DNA of 64,000 bases from Ridgeia piscesae. Its lineage: Eukaryota > Annelida > Polychaeta > Sabellida > Siboglinidae. Below the pieces are notes generated by a model. The model worked only from the letters and a program-made list of their open reading frames with translations. It did no database searches and was not told the DNA's origin. The stretch is taken from assembly GCA_025642075.2 (NCBI GenBank), contig JAODUO010000079.1:473501-537500 (forward strand), given 5' to 3'. This document shows positions 41,718-52,748 of this stretch, in pieces; the stretch's first letter is position 1; each line of letters opens with the position of its first letter. The translations under genes and the position numbers were made by a program.

Positions 41718-41965
41718 ACATGAACGTAGAGAACACTGAGCGTGTGCAGGAGCTACAAGATCGCATCCACGACGCGTTGATCGAGTACGAGCGTGCCCAC
41801 GGTGTCGCCGCGAGTCAACGTCGCTCGGGCAATCTTCTCCTCGCCTTGCCTCTCCTCATGCAGGCGAAGATCCTCGCCAAGGAATACTGGTTCCAAGTGA
41901 AGAAGAGCGACCGTGTTCCACTTCACAAACTCTTGAGCGAAATGCTGGAGTACGCACGCTCGTAA
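41718..41965 (+). CDS. ERR copy A, last exon with helix 12 (AF-2) and stop
   Basis: Coding part 248 nt after acceptor gtttgtttcag, ending in TAA. It encodes DMNVENTERVQELQDRIHD, an Arg-rich loop, GNLLLALPLLMQAKILAKEY, and the C-terminus VPLHKLLSEMLEYARS. LLSEML fits the AF-2 coactivator-groove helix; ERRs hold it in an active position without ligand. The coding sequence differs from copy B at only two silent positions, and near identity continues about 115 bp into the 3' UTR. With the exons above, copy A contributes about 310 codons in this window. Confidence 0.96.
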
Positions 41966-42085
41966 CACACACCCAGCGCCATCTAGTGTAGTAACATGGA
42001 AGCATGCGTCCGGCCTCCTCGGACTGTGCTCCGCTTGCAGATATAATATTAGGAAATTCACACATCGTTTAGTCGGTCGGTCGAT
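41966..42085 (+). other. Copy A proximal 3' UTR, near-identical to copy B
   Basis: It follows the TAA and matches 62157-62270 apart from a 2-bp CA indel, small indels near 42047 and 42061, and one or two substitutions. It contains the CTCF-like core at 41974. Homology stops abruptly after the cggtcggtcga segment. Confidence 0.8.
41974..41988 (-). promoter_or_regulatory. CTCF-like core in 3' UTR of copy A
   Basis: cagcgccatctagtg; on the minus strand it reads CACTAGATGGCGCTG, a close match to the conserved CTCF core (CCACTAG.TGGCGC type). The same sequence is at 62163-62177 in copy B. Confidence 0.45.
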
Positions 42086-42617
42086 GGGTCGATCATGCAG
42101 AGGTGCATGTTGGGATTGCACACCTGTAAATCTTAGAATGTCATTGATCTGTGATTGAGACACGCCGAGGGAGACCCTCTGTGGTCGACACGACGTCTTC
42201 ACTGACACCACTGAGTTGTGGCAGTGCTATCAGAGAACTGTGATACAGTCTGGTTACCAGTTGATGTCCTCGCTATATCTCCACACACACCCCTCTCCAC
42301 TGCTGTATTGAAAACTTAAATCTCCATGTTGGTTAAACTGACCAGTGTTATAAATTTGTATGTACATTGTCTATGCCCGAGTTAAAGAAGTTGACTAGTT
42401 GCAATTTTTGTGTGATCTATCATGAATGCATCTCAAGTCATTAATTGTTTCTTTGTGAAAAAAATCAGCTGAAATTATAAAATGATAGTATAATATGTGT
42501 ATGTCAATATTTCAGTCAGAAATTAATCAAAATTATTTGAATAGTTATCAGTTTATCAGTAACTGCAGATACGAATACTCGGTTAAAATATTAAAAAAAC
42601 ACATAACAGTTGTTGAG

Positions 42618-42623
42618 AATAAA
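42618..42623 (+). terminator. Possible poly(A) signal of copy A
   Basis: A canonical AATAAA hexamer about 650 bp after the copy A stop codon. The 3' end could equally lie further downstream, since paralogous sequence conservation resumes near 43.7 kb. Confidence 0.3.
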
Positions 42624-43669
42624 CACTCAACTTTGTACACACAAAAAAGCTATAGAATCGTGACAGCTGGGTCCAGGTTATGTCACTAATCCACTAGACA
42701 TAATGAGCATTAATCTTAGGCATTGTTCACACATCTAATACCACTCTCAGTCACAGAGCAACAAAGTTATGATGTAGAATTATAGCATTTTATAGAGGTC
42801 ATTGTTTCACGGTAGAATGAGGTGTTTTTGGGTATCTTACTCGGGCCTAACTTAAAAAACCAAAATAGTCACATTTAATGCAAAACAGGTCTTGCCATAT
42901 CTACAGGATATTTTATTTCAATTTGTAAAGTAATCAGTTCAAGACTTAACATAATTTCCTCCCAACTTTCATTAGACAACATGACAAAAATGTTTTATCT
43001 ATTTAAGCGGGAATCAAATATAAATTCCAAAGTGATTTCGGGTGGCAAAGCATGGATTTTTGTTGGGAATCAAATGTCTTATTTATACTGTAGACATTCA
43101 AAAATGTTGGCAGCAAATTGGGTAGTTTGACCTGTTATGTAAGAATATCAAAAATCACCTTGACGAGTCATAAAACAGTGCGAGCCTTCACTCACTAACT
43201 CCAGATGTTGCTGTTAACCAGATAATGCTAGACTCAGTGGGCACCAGTAGGTGGAGCCAGCAGTAAGTTAAATGTGCACAAAACACCCGTCTAGCTGGGC
43301 TATAAAAAAATTGCATGGCGATTGTAGATATCTATGTATATAGTATATATAGTTGGAACAATGCAGGTAATGGATACTAGGTGTCGCCGTGTGTATCACG
43401 GACAGAGATGTGTTATTAGAATGGCGGCGTTGGTGTGACAACGTCGTGTTTTATATGTTGATTTGATATGCACCATGGGATGTCTCGAAGATGTCCGTGG
43501 TTGTAGTAGGTTCACCGTAATTATCTCACTGGTCATTGACATTGATTCGACCTGATTTGCACCTCGGTTCTTTCTTTCATCTTGTAACCTCATCTCTCCA
43601 TCTTAATCTCATCCCTTGTGTCATCCACCCGACCCTGTCATATCATCCTTGTCGCGTCCCAAACCCCAT

Positions 43670-43880
43670 CATCAAAACTTTGTAGACTTGTGCCGCAATC
43701 GGCATTTTCAGAGGCAGCATGTTGATGTTATGGACTAAAAAACTTGCCAGAAGCACAAATGATTTAGTCGTCATTTAGTAGTTGATACTGTGTGACGGAG
43801 TGATCGTGTTGATGTGTTTATTATTATTAGTTGACGTTTTTTATTTTGTGCTGTTTATTTTAATTACCGTTTTGATTAAT
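43670..43880 (+). other. Diverged 3' flank shared with copy B (63170-63372)
   Basis: Matching words appear in the same order in both: ttgtagacttgtgcc / ttgtagaattatgcc, then ggcattttcagaggcagcat / agcatttttcaaggcagcat, then agaagcacaaat / tgaagcacaaat, and finally ttttattttgtgctgt / ttttatttgtgcagt. It shows that the duplicated unit extends at least 1.9 kb past the stop codon, and gives a baseline divergence outside the converted tracts. It may be distal 3' UTR. Confidence 0.7.
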
Positions 43881-43997
43881 GCCGACATCCGTAGTCAATG
43901 CTGAGAGTGACCAGGTTAATTGCGTGGAGTGCCGAATGCAGACGCGTGTGTGAGGGAAGTTTACGCAAATGATGTTTTCTAAATATCTTGAGTTGAA

Positions 43998-44017
43998 TAT
44001 ATATAATATTATATATA
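43998..44017. repeat. Perfect AT palindrome, 20 bp
   Basis: tatatataatattatatata reads the same on both strands and has no spacer, so it could extrude as a cruciform. It is embedded in an AT-only neighbourhood. Confidence 0.8.
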
Positions 44018-47000
44018 ATTATAACAAAGTGTGGTTGTAATATGTTGCATGATATTGGCACAATGTCATGATTTTATGCTGTACACCAAAAATAATAACT
44101 TAGCTAGACGACACAGGCACACGCAGCAGCTTGCTACTAGAGCTTAACAAGATACGTTTGTACATTTTGAATCGTTTCAAAGGTGTGAGTAGAATGGACT
44201 GGCTGGCTTCAGGCAGGATAGGACCAACTGCAGATATGCAGTTCTTTTTATGGTAGCGTGCACTGGAATATGGACGGATGAAAGAGGATAACAAGAGAAA
44301 AATGCAACGGAGAACAGTGAATCATCTTTTTACGTATATGTTGAAACAACGTCAAATGCACTGCTACTGCCCACCCACTTAGTTGACAGTCCCTTGGTGG
44401 AATAGAAACATCCCTGTCATTGAAAACAACAAAACGTTGGTCACACTTGTCTGTCACTGTGATCATTACCACTGCTGAGCCAGCAGATGGCTAAACCAAT
44501 GCCTTGTCATTTGTAAAGATGTTTCAAGATGTCATGATTTTTAACACAGATTTAATATTCCGTTTGATTTCATACATTTAATTCCATGTCATCAAATCTT
44601 TGAGAACATTATCATCTGTGCTACAAGTTGGCAACAGACCACCCATGTGGCAGACATTCTGTGTCTATGTTTACCTCAGATACTTTTTACACTTCCCACT
44701 AGAAGAACCTAAAACAAGCTATTCTTACAGCCCATTTTCCTCTCATTTATACCGTGCAACTTCTCTCCCAAGAAATACCTCTGTTTGATTCATTGTTGCG
44801 CACCTGCTAGTGTATGTAAGTCACCATCCACTGATGGCTTCTAGTGCCAAGCAGTCAAAAGGATTTTACTTGCTCAAAATCTCAAACTTCCCATTTCCAT
44901 GTTGAATTAGTCTTGGTATGTACCCTATTTATTGACCTAAAGTGATTGACTGCTATATGACCTGGTCTCCCAAGCTATATGCAGATCTCTATCGTAGTCA
45001 GTGCATTTGACTGGGGTGTGTTGGAAAGTCAATATTTTATTAATCAGTACACATTTTAAGTTCTCATTGTTGTCAGTAACATTTGCGTCGGTGTGTCAAA
45101 GTGTGTCAAAGTCGCACTCGTTTGTATTTGATTTATACTTGTTGTTTATTATATGACGGAGACAGTGGAAACTGGTTTTCCAACATTTCAAGTGCTTCAT
45201 ATGACTGCACTTTTAACTAGCAGCAGCTAACTGACTAATCATTGTTTTGGTATTTTAGTCCACAACGTGGTAGGCATAGTTTGGTTTGCAAAGAACCAGC
45301 GATGTTAAATATGAAGTTGATGAATTGTTGTTTGTTTGTACGTAGGTATTTGAATATTGAACTTTTGGTTTGTGTGCTGATTGCAGGCGCATGTCCGTGC
45401 ATGTATATATAATACACCCTCAGAACATTACAATATGTCATTCAGGAATGTACTATGTGAGCGATTTCAGTTTGCCAATTAAAGTTCCCTATGTTAACCA
45501 AGACTTAATGTTGTGATACAAGAAGGGACGTGTGCGCAGATTATGCATACATAATAGATACATTTCTTTGTGGTTGTCTTCATCGATTCATATACATACT
45601 GATAGCGTTGCATTATTTTCACATTAATTATCATTGACTAAACTCACTAATCATAACTCGGGAAAGTTGCTATGGATGATGGTTTATTAATTTCAGTATG
45701 CGATCTTGCATTTTCTCGGAGGTGATAATAAATTGTTTTGACACCATCTCTACCAACGTTGTGTTGCCATTAATGGCTTTATGACCCCACAAAGATGTTT
45801 CCAGCTTTATTCATTCCTCTATTCTCTCCCTATCACTAGGATTATCTCGTTTTATTACAGAAAATACACATTTAGCTAAATGTACATCAGAAGTTAATAT
45901 TGCATAAGTTCATGTATCATGTTCTGTAGAAACTAATTCAAAAAAAGACTTACTGAAAGAAATTTGGTACAATACTTCTGACCAGTTGACCAATATAACT
46001 AATGGATTATGTATTCCTATTCTCAGAACGTTGCTGTCTGATATTGGATAACATTACATTCAGCTGGCCACCATCCCTCCCCTCTGATGAAAGTTCATAA
46101 ACGTAGATATGATGTTTCAGTGTACCGGGTATTAACAGTATTGGTTTGAAAAATATTGATGTCTGCGTTTGACACCTCTCCAAACAAAAATAATTCAACC
46201 TGATATTGCACATCAGCTTTTTGAGATGACCCCTGAATGGTCCACCTAAATATGTGCGAACAGTGAGCATTACCTACATTATGCTTGTGATGTCTTGTAG
46301 ATAAGCAGTTTCACTTGCTCATAATGGTTCTTAGAAGTTAAAACTTGCGAGTGATGCTAAGTTCAGTGCCGAGTCCTTAGCACTGATCAAAATATTTTAC
46401 TCCATGGCAAATGTGATATTGAATCAAATTTCATTTCAAATCCTATTGGTTACTGCAGGCATTCAGCCAAACTAATAATTAATGCACAAATACCCACCAC
46501 TATCTGATCTGAGTGTTCCAATAATTGGTAAAAGATGAAGTTGAAAAGATTTTCTTCCCCTCTATACAACAATTCCAATAAATGACCATGTCTTGTATAA
46601 CATCTAATGAATATAACGGTACCCAACAAATTAGTTATTTGTATCCACGCGATGGATGGTAAAAAACAATAGTATCATATCACGCAACGCTGTGCGGTGT
46701 GTAACAAGAACAGTGGCGCCGCATTGCGGCTTAGATCAAATCTCGACAATTATATAAGATAATAGTTATTAAATAATGTGTGCACGCGAGATATACGATA
46801 CAATTGTGTAATTTGAGATGACAGAGTGACTTCAATTAACTGAAATGAAGGCAGCAATTTAACTGGCGGATAGCTGAATGTGTAAACAATCGAGAATGTT
46901 GAAAATTGTAATGCATTATAATTTCAAATTGTTTTATGGTTTATTCACCAATACATTTAACCTGATTTTAATGATACTTGTATGGTGATACTTGTTAGTG

Positions 47001-47642
47001 GAAATTTTTAAAAAAACTTTCATATTAATTATACAATTGAAACAACTAATAAATGTTACCAATCGCAGTGTCTCATAAACTAGCCGTTACATGTCGCTAC
47101 TAGTGTTGAAGAGGAACGCAAATATTTTTTCTTGTCTTGCTAAAAATTGGACATATTCAATATTGTAACGTTGTTCTTCGGCGATGCTTACAAAGTAAGT
47201 CAAACAAAAAGTACTTAAAGTTTGACATATTACATAAAGCTAATAACTGATCCAAATGTATTAGTAATTTTCATTAAAAAAATTAAATAAGAGGAAAATG
47301 AAAATGCAAAGAGTACACTTTTAGACAGTTAAAAACTACACAAACGAACTAGTCTAATGTGTCATGCGCTGGATAAAACATCAACATTCTGATGTTTGTT
47401 GAGTATACCCGATGTCTTCTAGAGACACATGGTACGTCATACATCCCGTAAAAGGTAACACAATAGACCTTATCAAGTTACTCGTTGGCTTGCCGTGCTT
47501 TATTGGAAGTCTAGCACTCTCATAGCACTTGGTATACTGAACAATTATGTTCTGACTAAAGTAAAGCGCAGTGGTCCACTAAATACTCAAAATTGTAATG
47601 TTAGGATCATATCATAGTGGCGCTCACACAAGTGACACTGTC

Positions 47643-47651
47643 TGACCTTCA
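47643..47651 (-). promoter_or_regulatory. ERR response element (TGAAGGTCA)
   Basis: tgaccttca on the + strand is TGAAGGTCA on the minus strand, a full match to TNAAGGTCA, the extended half-site of ERR proteins. It is about 1.5 kb upstream of the copy B ATG. ERR-alpha autoregulation through its own promoter is documented in mammals, so auto- or cross-regulation by copies A and B is plausible. Confidence 0.45.
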
Positions 47652-47750
47652 TGGACGAACGCCAAGCGAACGCATGCGTGGATACATGTTACTAAGCACG
47701 TATCGTCTACTTCCTTTGCACACGGCCTCTCACGGCCTCCGCGCTGGTAA

Positions 47751-47758
47751 TGACGTCA
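47751..47758. promoter_or_regulatory. Perfect CRE palindrome TGACGTCA
   Basis: The 8-bp CREB/ATF consensus lies about 100 bp after the ERR element and about 140 bp before the candidate donor. CREs are typically promoter-proximal, which supports a promoter here. Confidence 0.45.
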
Positions 47759-47894
47759 ATCATTCCCCTAAAATACGCCACCTACCAGCCATTTCTGCCG
47801 TCTGCTTCGAGTTGGAGAAAATTGGTTGTCTAGTAACTCGTGTTTATAGAAGAACAGCGACAAGTTTGACTAACAACTTTGAGCACACGTACAG

Positions 47895-49028
47895 GTGAGT
47901 CGTGCTGCCTTTTAGAGAATATAATGAAACTGCTAGTTTTGCGTAAATTATGTTGTTTCATGGATTTGTTTTGCTGTGGGAGATTTCCGAAGCTTGACAG
48001 TCACAATGCGCTAGCCACCTAGTGGCTTTTACAAAACCGAGACTGAGTTCCGGAAATTATATTTCCAGGAAGAATTGACAAAAAATATGACAGTACCATG
48101 CCATTAATTCTTATGGCTTGTTTATGCCATAAATATCATATGATCAAATGTTAGCAAAATCCAGAGATTTGATTCAGTAGCAGTCAATCTAGCTTGGAGT
48201 AGGTCGCAAGAAATTTCCAATAAACCACAGCCAGTTCGGGAAGACATCATTCGCTGGCACATGGTCCTGTGGCTGAGACCTGACACATGGCACATTGTGA
48301 TTGGCACTGCATGCAGACAAAGGTGACAGGCGTACTTTGTATTGTGGAGTCTTTATATACATATATATATATATATAAAACACTCACCCAAACAGCACTA
48401 ACTGGGCCAAGAATTTGTTTCAGTCCAACACTTGGCTGTTATGATTTAATTTGATTTATTCTTTATAATTAGGCATGAACATTACTGTAATTTGTAAATT
48501 TATACAATTACAAAGTACATTAATTCCAGTATCAAGTCAAAATATAACATGAAATTTATATAATTGAAGAGGTTTACTAAATAGCCAAGACTGTCATTCC
48601 ATTAAAATTGATATACAGTCACATCTGTTGAATATAAAAATTTATACTATATACGTAGTACATACCTTGATCAGTGGTCAGTGTAGGATGCCTTTTGCTT
48701 TACCCATCTTCAAAATAATAGATTATATATGTACACATTGTTGTTTGGATAGCTTCTATAAGATTGTTTACTAATTTATAGAATATTAATAATTTTTAAT
48801 TTAGGTATAAACTTGTTACTATTTTATCTTTTAAATGGCAGTGATTCTGCACATACTTGCAATGAATAAACTATGATGCCAGTATGAAATACTAGTAGTG
48901 TGTATCCATTTTGTTTTGATGATGACATAATTGTAGCCTCATGATGTGGCACAGTCAAGATGTGGCACACCAAACTAAAACAAGATCAAACCCTGTATAG
49001 CCTATATGTTCTATGCGTTATGTTTCAG
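47895..49028 (+). other. Possible 5' UTR intron of copy B
   Basis: Runs from gtgagt to tgtttcag if the candidate leader exon is real. It holds a CTCF-like core (48012), an (AT)n run at about 48358-48378 and otherwise AT-rich sequence. Confidence 0.35.
48012..48026 (-). promoter_or_regulatory. CTCF-like core upstream of copy B
   Basis: tagccacctagtggc; the minus strand reads GCCACTAGGTGGCTA, matching CCACTAGGTGGC. It lies about 120 bp after the candidate leader exon. Confidence 0.4.
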
Positions 49029-49119
49029 TTCATCGACTAGTTTTGAATGATGTCGACCTGACAAGATTCATTCATGAGACCAGCTTCTGTTGGCATATTG
49101 AAGTGTGTTTGGCTGAACC
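49029..49119 (+). other. 5' UTR segment of copy B
   Basis: Lies between the acceptor tgtttcag and the ATG at 49120. An in-frame TGA at 49114-49116 immediately before ACC-ATG shows that the frame cannot extend upstream, which fixes the start. Confidence 0.55.
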
Positions 49120-49456
49120 ATGATGGCATATGAGCAACGTCAGAACTTGGGGATAAAATTGGAGCGTGACTGTTCAATGTTTTCCTCATCATGTGGTGGC
49201 ATTACTGGGCTTGGCCTGTCGCTGAATGGCTATGATGATATCGATACAATGAACTTGCCATACCGCGGGGAAGATGGTGACCTCAGCTGTGGAGCTTCGT
49301 CTCCGGAGAGCTTTGATGACAAGGCAGGCATGGACAGTGAGGGCTGTGACAGCCCAAATCGCCTGTGTCTAGTGTGTGCGGACATTGCCTCAGGCTTCCA
49401 CTATGGGGTTGCATCTTGCGAGGCGTGTAAAGCATTCTTCAAACGAACGATTCAAG
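49120..49456 (+). CDS. ERR copy B, N-terminal domain and first zinc finger
   Basis: Start ATGATGG in a good context (gaaccATGATGG), in-frame stop 2 codons upstream, donor caag|gtagga, 337 nt. Residues 1-80 are an acidic, Ser/Gly-rich A/B domain that includes IKLE (12-15), a SUMO-consensus site of the kind known at the N-terminus of ERR-alpha and -gamma. The first finger starts at RLCLVC (81-86) and continues [14 protein letters not shown]. The P-box CEACKA (100-105) is the ERR type, differing from the estrogen receptor CEGCKA, and FFKRTIQG follows. With the later exons the protein would be about 418 residues if LBD1 were in frame, a normal ERR length. Confidence 0.95.
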
Positions 49457-51492
49457 GTAGGAAGCAATTTTTATATTTTGCTCATGCTATATGTAAAATA
49501 TGTCTTAATCACCATTTCAGCCGAGCAAGTCTGCAAAGGCATGTTGTCACCCATTGCGTGTTGTTTAAATTAAAGAAATGGCCATGTGCAATCAGAGACA
49601 GAAGCAGTTCTGTCCAAGACAGACAGTCACCTACAGCAGGGATTGCCAAAGACAGGTTCTAGGGTATTTGGTCTTGTACTTTTTTGTAATCTTGCACATA
49701 TACATCGTCACTGTTGACTAAAATATGATTTGATGGGTCACTTCTTAGGACAGATTCTTACAAAATGTGAATGTAGCAAGGCTCTTTTGATAACAAAATT
49801 CCATCTAATAATATTTTCTTCACATTTCACTTCGCTTTTTTAAAACATTGTTACACCATCCATCGATGTCATTTCATATTCATGAGCTGTACGCTGCAAA
49901 ATACATGGACCAAGGTGAACTCCTTCATAATTAGACATGCCTTTTATTTTAGAAAGTGTCACATCGATGCAGATTTCAGGAAATTGCTCAAGGATTTGGT
50001 GCAACAAATGCTAAAACGTAGCATTTCTAGAACCAATAATATCTGTTCTGTTTTTAAATATCGTCAAATGAAGCCATATTTTCTGGGAATGCCGCCATCA
50101 ATGTTAAACTAATTATTCCATGGCTGTTAGGTATGAAAATTTACTTCCAAAATAAAATAATTTTTGCTCCTTGTCATACAAACAGTTGTCTTGTGTATAT
50201 TATTGGAAATTGTCACTGTGACAGTGTCATGAAAATAGTGTCCTCAATTTCAGAATCCTCAGTAATGATGCAGTAATTTTTGGCATTTTGAAAACACCCC
50301 TTAAATTTAAAAACAAACTAAATTATAGATTTTACTTATGAACTCATGATCTTATTGAAATGAATTTTTTTTCATTGCGTGTGACTTGCAGCACTTGCAA
50401 AATTGGGGAAATGCTGCATCTGCAAAGTTATATATAGGTTTGGCTGATGCAATAATTGGTTTTCTATTTCAGTTCCACTAGTCGTTTATGTAACAAGTGT
50501 CACAGCCACGGTCATAAAAAAGTAATGTCATTTACAGCAGTTGTCACTTGATAGTGATGTTTCCATGGTGTTACGTAAATTCATTTTGTACCATCCTGTA
50601 GGGCTGTATCAAATAGTATCATGTATGAAAATAGAAAGTTGCATGCAGCTTAGCTGAAGATTGGGGTTGTATTCATCCATGAATGTGTGAGACTACATTA
50701 TATTATCAGTGAAAACTTGCATATTTCCTTCATTTGGATGCTTTTGACATTGTACAACTAACAAGTACATTTCCACACAGTGGTGTATACCAATAATTTG
50801 ATGTACAAATAAGTTGAAAGATAATAGGTCAGAATACCACAAAGTTAAAACTTGTGCATTTCTTTCAAATGGTGTTACAATTTTGTTATTTATTAGTGAT
50901 TTCTAAAGACTGACCTGTAGTATACTGAACAGGACCTTTGTCATTAAATCCCCACGGCAATATGAAACTGAATCATGACACCTGCATACATACTGTGTTA
51001 CCAACATATAGTTTGCCTGCCAGATGTGTGCCCTTTGAACTATACAAATTAATATTTATAGTAAATGTATTGTACAAATCACTGAAATCGGTTGTACACT
51101 AAAATACTCCATGATGTTGTCAATATACTGTATTTACATTCAGTTAGAATTTCTTCAAAAAAAGCTCTATCACTACAGCTTTATACAGATCAAATGTTTG
51201 CCAGTCACACATTGTGTTGGTGGCTGTGTGCATGTTAACTGATGTACATACTAGCAAGTTGAGGTGTGTTTTATGACTTGAAATAAAATACAAACACACA
51301 TAAGACCCACTTTCAAGGCATAACTGACAATATCTGTGATTTTTAAGACAGCTACTTATTTTGTACCTGTCCAGTTACATTTCTACCCATCCACAACAGG
51401 TTGTACCCGTCCAAATGACTGGTGGATAGGGCTCTTCATAAAGCTATGTCTATCGTAGTAGGAAAGTGTTAATGTGGTTGCTGTTCTGTCAG
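49457..51492 (+). other. Intron 1 (coding) of copy B
   Basis: 2.0 kb between the two finger exons, a position also used in other ERR genes. It contains the minus-oriented TIR element at 51177-51445. The rest is AT-rich with nothing recognised. Confidence 0.85.
51177..51445 (-). mobile_element. MITE-like interspersed element, inverted copy
   Basis: Its reverse complement aligns along its whole length with 56877-57183: catagctttatg, catttggacgggta, ggatgggta, agatattg.tagttatgcc, ttgaaagtg, cagttaaca and atgtgtgactggcaa occur in order. The ends are inverted (agctttata ... tcataaagct). No coding capacity. The copies have diverged by many substitutions and indels, so the insertions are not recent. 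Superfamily is not assignable. Confidence 0.75.
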
Positions 51493-51609
51493 GTCAGATT
51501 GAGTACACATGTCCTGCCAGTGGCAACTGTGTCATCACAAAGCGAAGGAGACGTGCGTGTCAAGCCTGTCGCTTCCAGAAATGTCTGCGGATGGGGATGC
51601 TCAAGGAAG
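51493..51609 (+). CDS. ERR copy B, exon for second zinc finger
   Basis: 117 nt, acceptor ttctgtcag, donor g|gtgagt, phase 1 to 1. It encodes [19 protein letters not shown], then [20 protein letters not shown]. All four zinc ligands are present, and the D-box PASGN matches the length in copy A (PANGN). Compared with copy A, the changes N to Q, N to S, E to V and K to R are conservative, while many silent sites differ. This exon lies outside the converted tracts. Confidence 0.95.
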
Positions 51610-51930
51610 GTGAGTCGATGTTTACTGGCGCTGTCTGTTCACGTGGATATTCACTGAACACATGGATGTTATAATAATGTGCTTGAATATTGACAAACTG
51701 TATCCTTCAAAACTAGTTCTAGTCATTTCCAACACTCGGGAAGGTGCTGTAACTCTGGGTGTATTAGTCCTTTCACTTACAGACTTTCGTCAGAGCACCA
51801 CCATTGATGAACAGTTTTAGCTACTCCATGTTTCATATTTTGTTTATATCAGTTTAATTGCATGTTCATTGTATATATGTAAGAAGCGGTAACCTTTTTA
51901 AGAAGACTGAACCATGTCCATTGGTTGTAG

Positions 51931-52050
51931 GCGTGCGCAAGGATCGCGAGCGTGGCGGCCGGTCCAAGTACCCTCGCAGTCCCAAACAGTTTGTACTTCC
52001 TGTTGGTGTGAAAAGTCCACCAGTGGAAACGATGCCGCCCCACGTACAAA
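51931..52050 (+). CDS. ERR copy B, diverged C-terminal extension and hinge exon
   Basis: 120 nt (40 codons), acceptor ggttgtag, donor a|gtaagc, phase 1 to 1. It begins GVRKDRERGGRSKYPRSPKQ, against GVRLDRVRGGRQKYKRSPEP in copy A. RGGR and KY are kept, but L to K, V to E, Q to S and K to P alter the extension that reads bases upstream of AGGTCA in characterised ERRs. The hinge (VLPVGVKSPPVETMPPHVQ) is Pro/Val-rich and four residues shorter than in A. It joins LBD1 in phase. Confidence 0.92.
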
Positions 52051-52424
52051 GTAAGCGCTGTCTTATTGCGACTTACCCCGTTATACCTCCATCCGCTGGC
52101 TTCCCAACAACCACAACAGCGGTCATGACCTGTGACCTGCTCGAGACAGCAGTGGTAACATCTTTCTAAATAACTTCAATAACCGTGTAATGGATAACGT
52201 GAAAATTTCTTTGTAGTAAGATGTAACAATGTTCATATAACGTAAAAGATTCCTGTATTTATAAGCTGTTATTTTGTGACTACATGTAGCTTATACAATT
52301 GTGTAAATGTTGACGAGAAGAGCCGCAGTCTGTGTACCTGACTGTGGAGTAACGTGCTAGTCTTGCAAACGGAAACAAAATCACACTGTTTGGCAGATGA
52401 TCCTGTCTATGTCTGTTGCCATCG

Positions 52425-52748
52425 GTGATACGAAGCAGCAATATCTGATATTGCTGTGTGTTTGTTTTGTTGCCCGAAAGCCTTGTTGCATTGCAGGGAG
52501 ATGGCCGAGGACCGCCGCTCTCGGTCAGCCTCGGCCAGCCTCGAGGTGCAGGAGTCCACAGCCTGTAGTTACAGTGGTTGGACGGCCTGCACCTCATCGT
52601 TGTTCCCGCGCCCGCCGCGCCACGGGGCGTCGTGGGCGGGGGTGAGTTTACTACTCACCCTCCCGTCCAGACGCACAGCAGTCTAAGAGAGGTAGGTGGC
52701 AGGACCTGCTCAACACTTAGACTGCTCCCGGCTCTTATTTCTCGCTCC
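52425..52748 (+). other. 324-bp block identical to 20051-20374 in copy A
   Basis: No mismatch or gap against copy A, with abrupt loss of similarity at both edges (ctcgctcc is the last shared word). It is much more GC-rich than the neighbouring intron and has the same relative gene position as in copy A. Confidence 0.9.
52497..52641 (+). other. Candidate cassette (poison) exon in copy B hinge intron
   Basis: Same acceptor, donor and 145-nt length as in copy A. Entered from the copy B CTE exon it has the same phase, and the Arg/Pro-rich frame would then read GGA CAA TAA across the LBD1 junction. The predicted product therefore ends before the LBD, as in A. Whether it is spliced is unknown. Confidence 0.45.

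Larger units (their letters stand above)
42086..47616. other. Intergenic region between copies A and B
   Basis: AT-rich, with no recognised gene. A possible poly(A) signal AATAAA lies at 42618. A diverged segment at about 43670-43880 also occurs downstream of copy B. A 20-bp perfect palindrome lies at 43998. Frames of 60-93 codons here have no recognisable motif. Confidence 0.6.
47617..47894 (+). promoter_or_regulatory. Candidate promoter / untranslated first exon of copy B
   Basis: Locally CpG-richer than the surrounding DNA. It contains an ERR response element (47643) and a perfect CRE (47751), and ends in a consensus donor cag|gtgagt at 47894/47895. An acceptor, tgtttcag, lies at 49021-49028 just before the copy B start codon, which would give a 1.13-kb 5' UTR intron. 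The transcription start is not visible and no TATA box stands out. An open frame crosses the segment but begins only with GTG at 47617, and would end shortly after the proposed splice, so coding is not proposed. Confidence 0.4.

Noticed and set aside
47617..47898. 93-codon frame over the candidate B leader
   Set aside because: Begins only with GTG, has no domain, and would stop soon after the proposed splice to 49029; treated as untranslated.
49120..49662. Reading the copy B first exon on to 49662 as one 180-residue protein
   Set aside because: The frame after TIQG is intron read-through; the donor caag|gtagga at 49456 and the in-phase finger-2 exon at 51493 fit the ERR structure.
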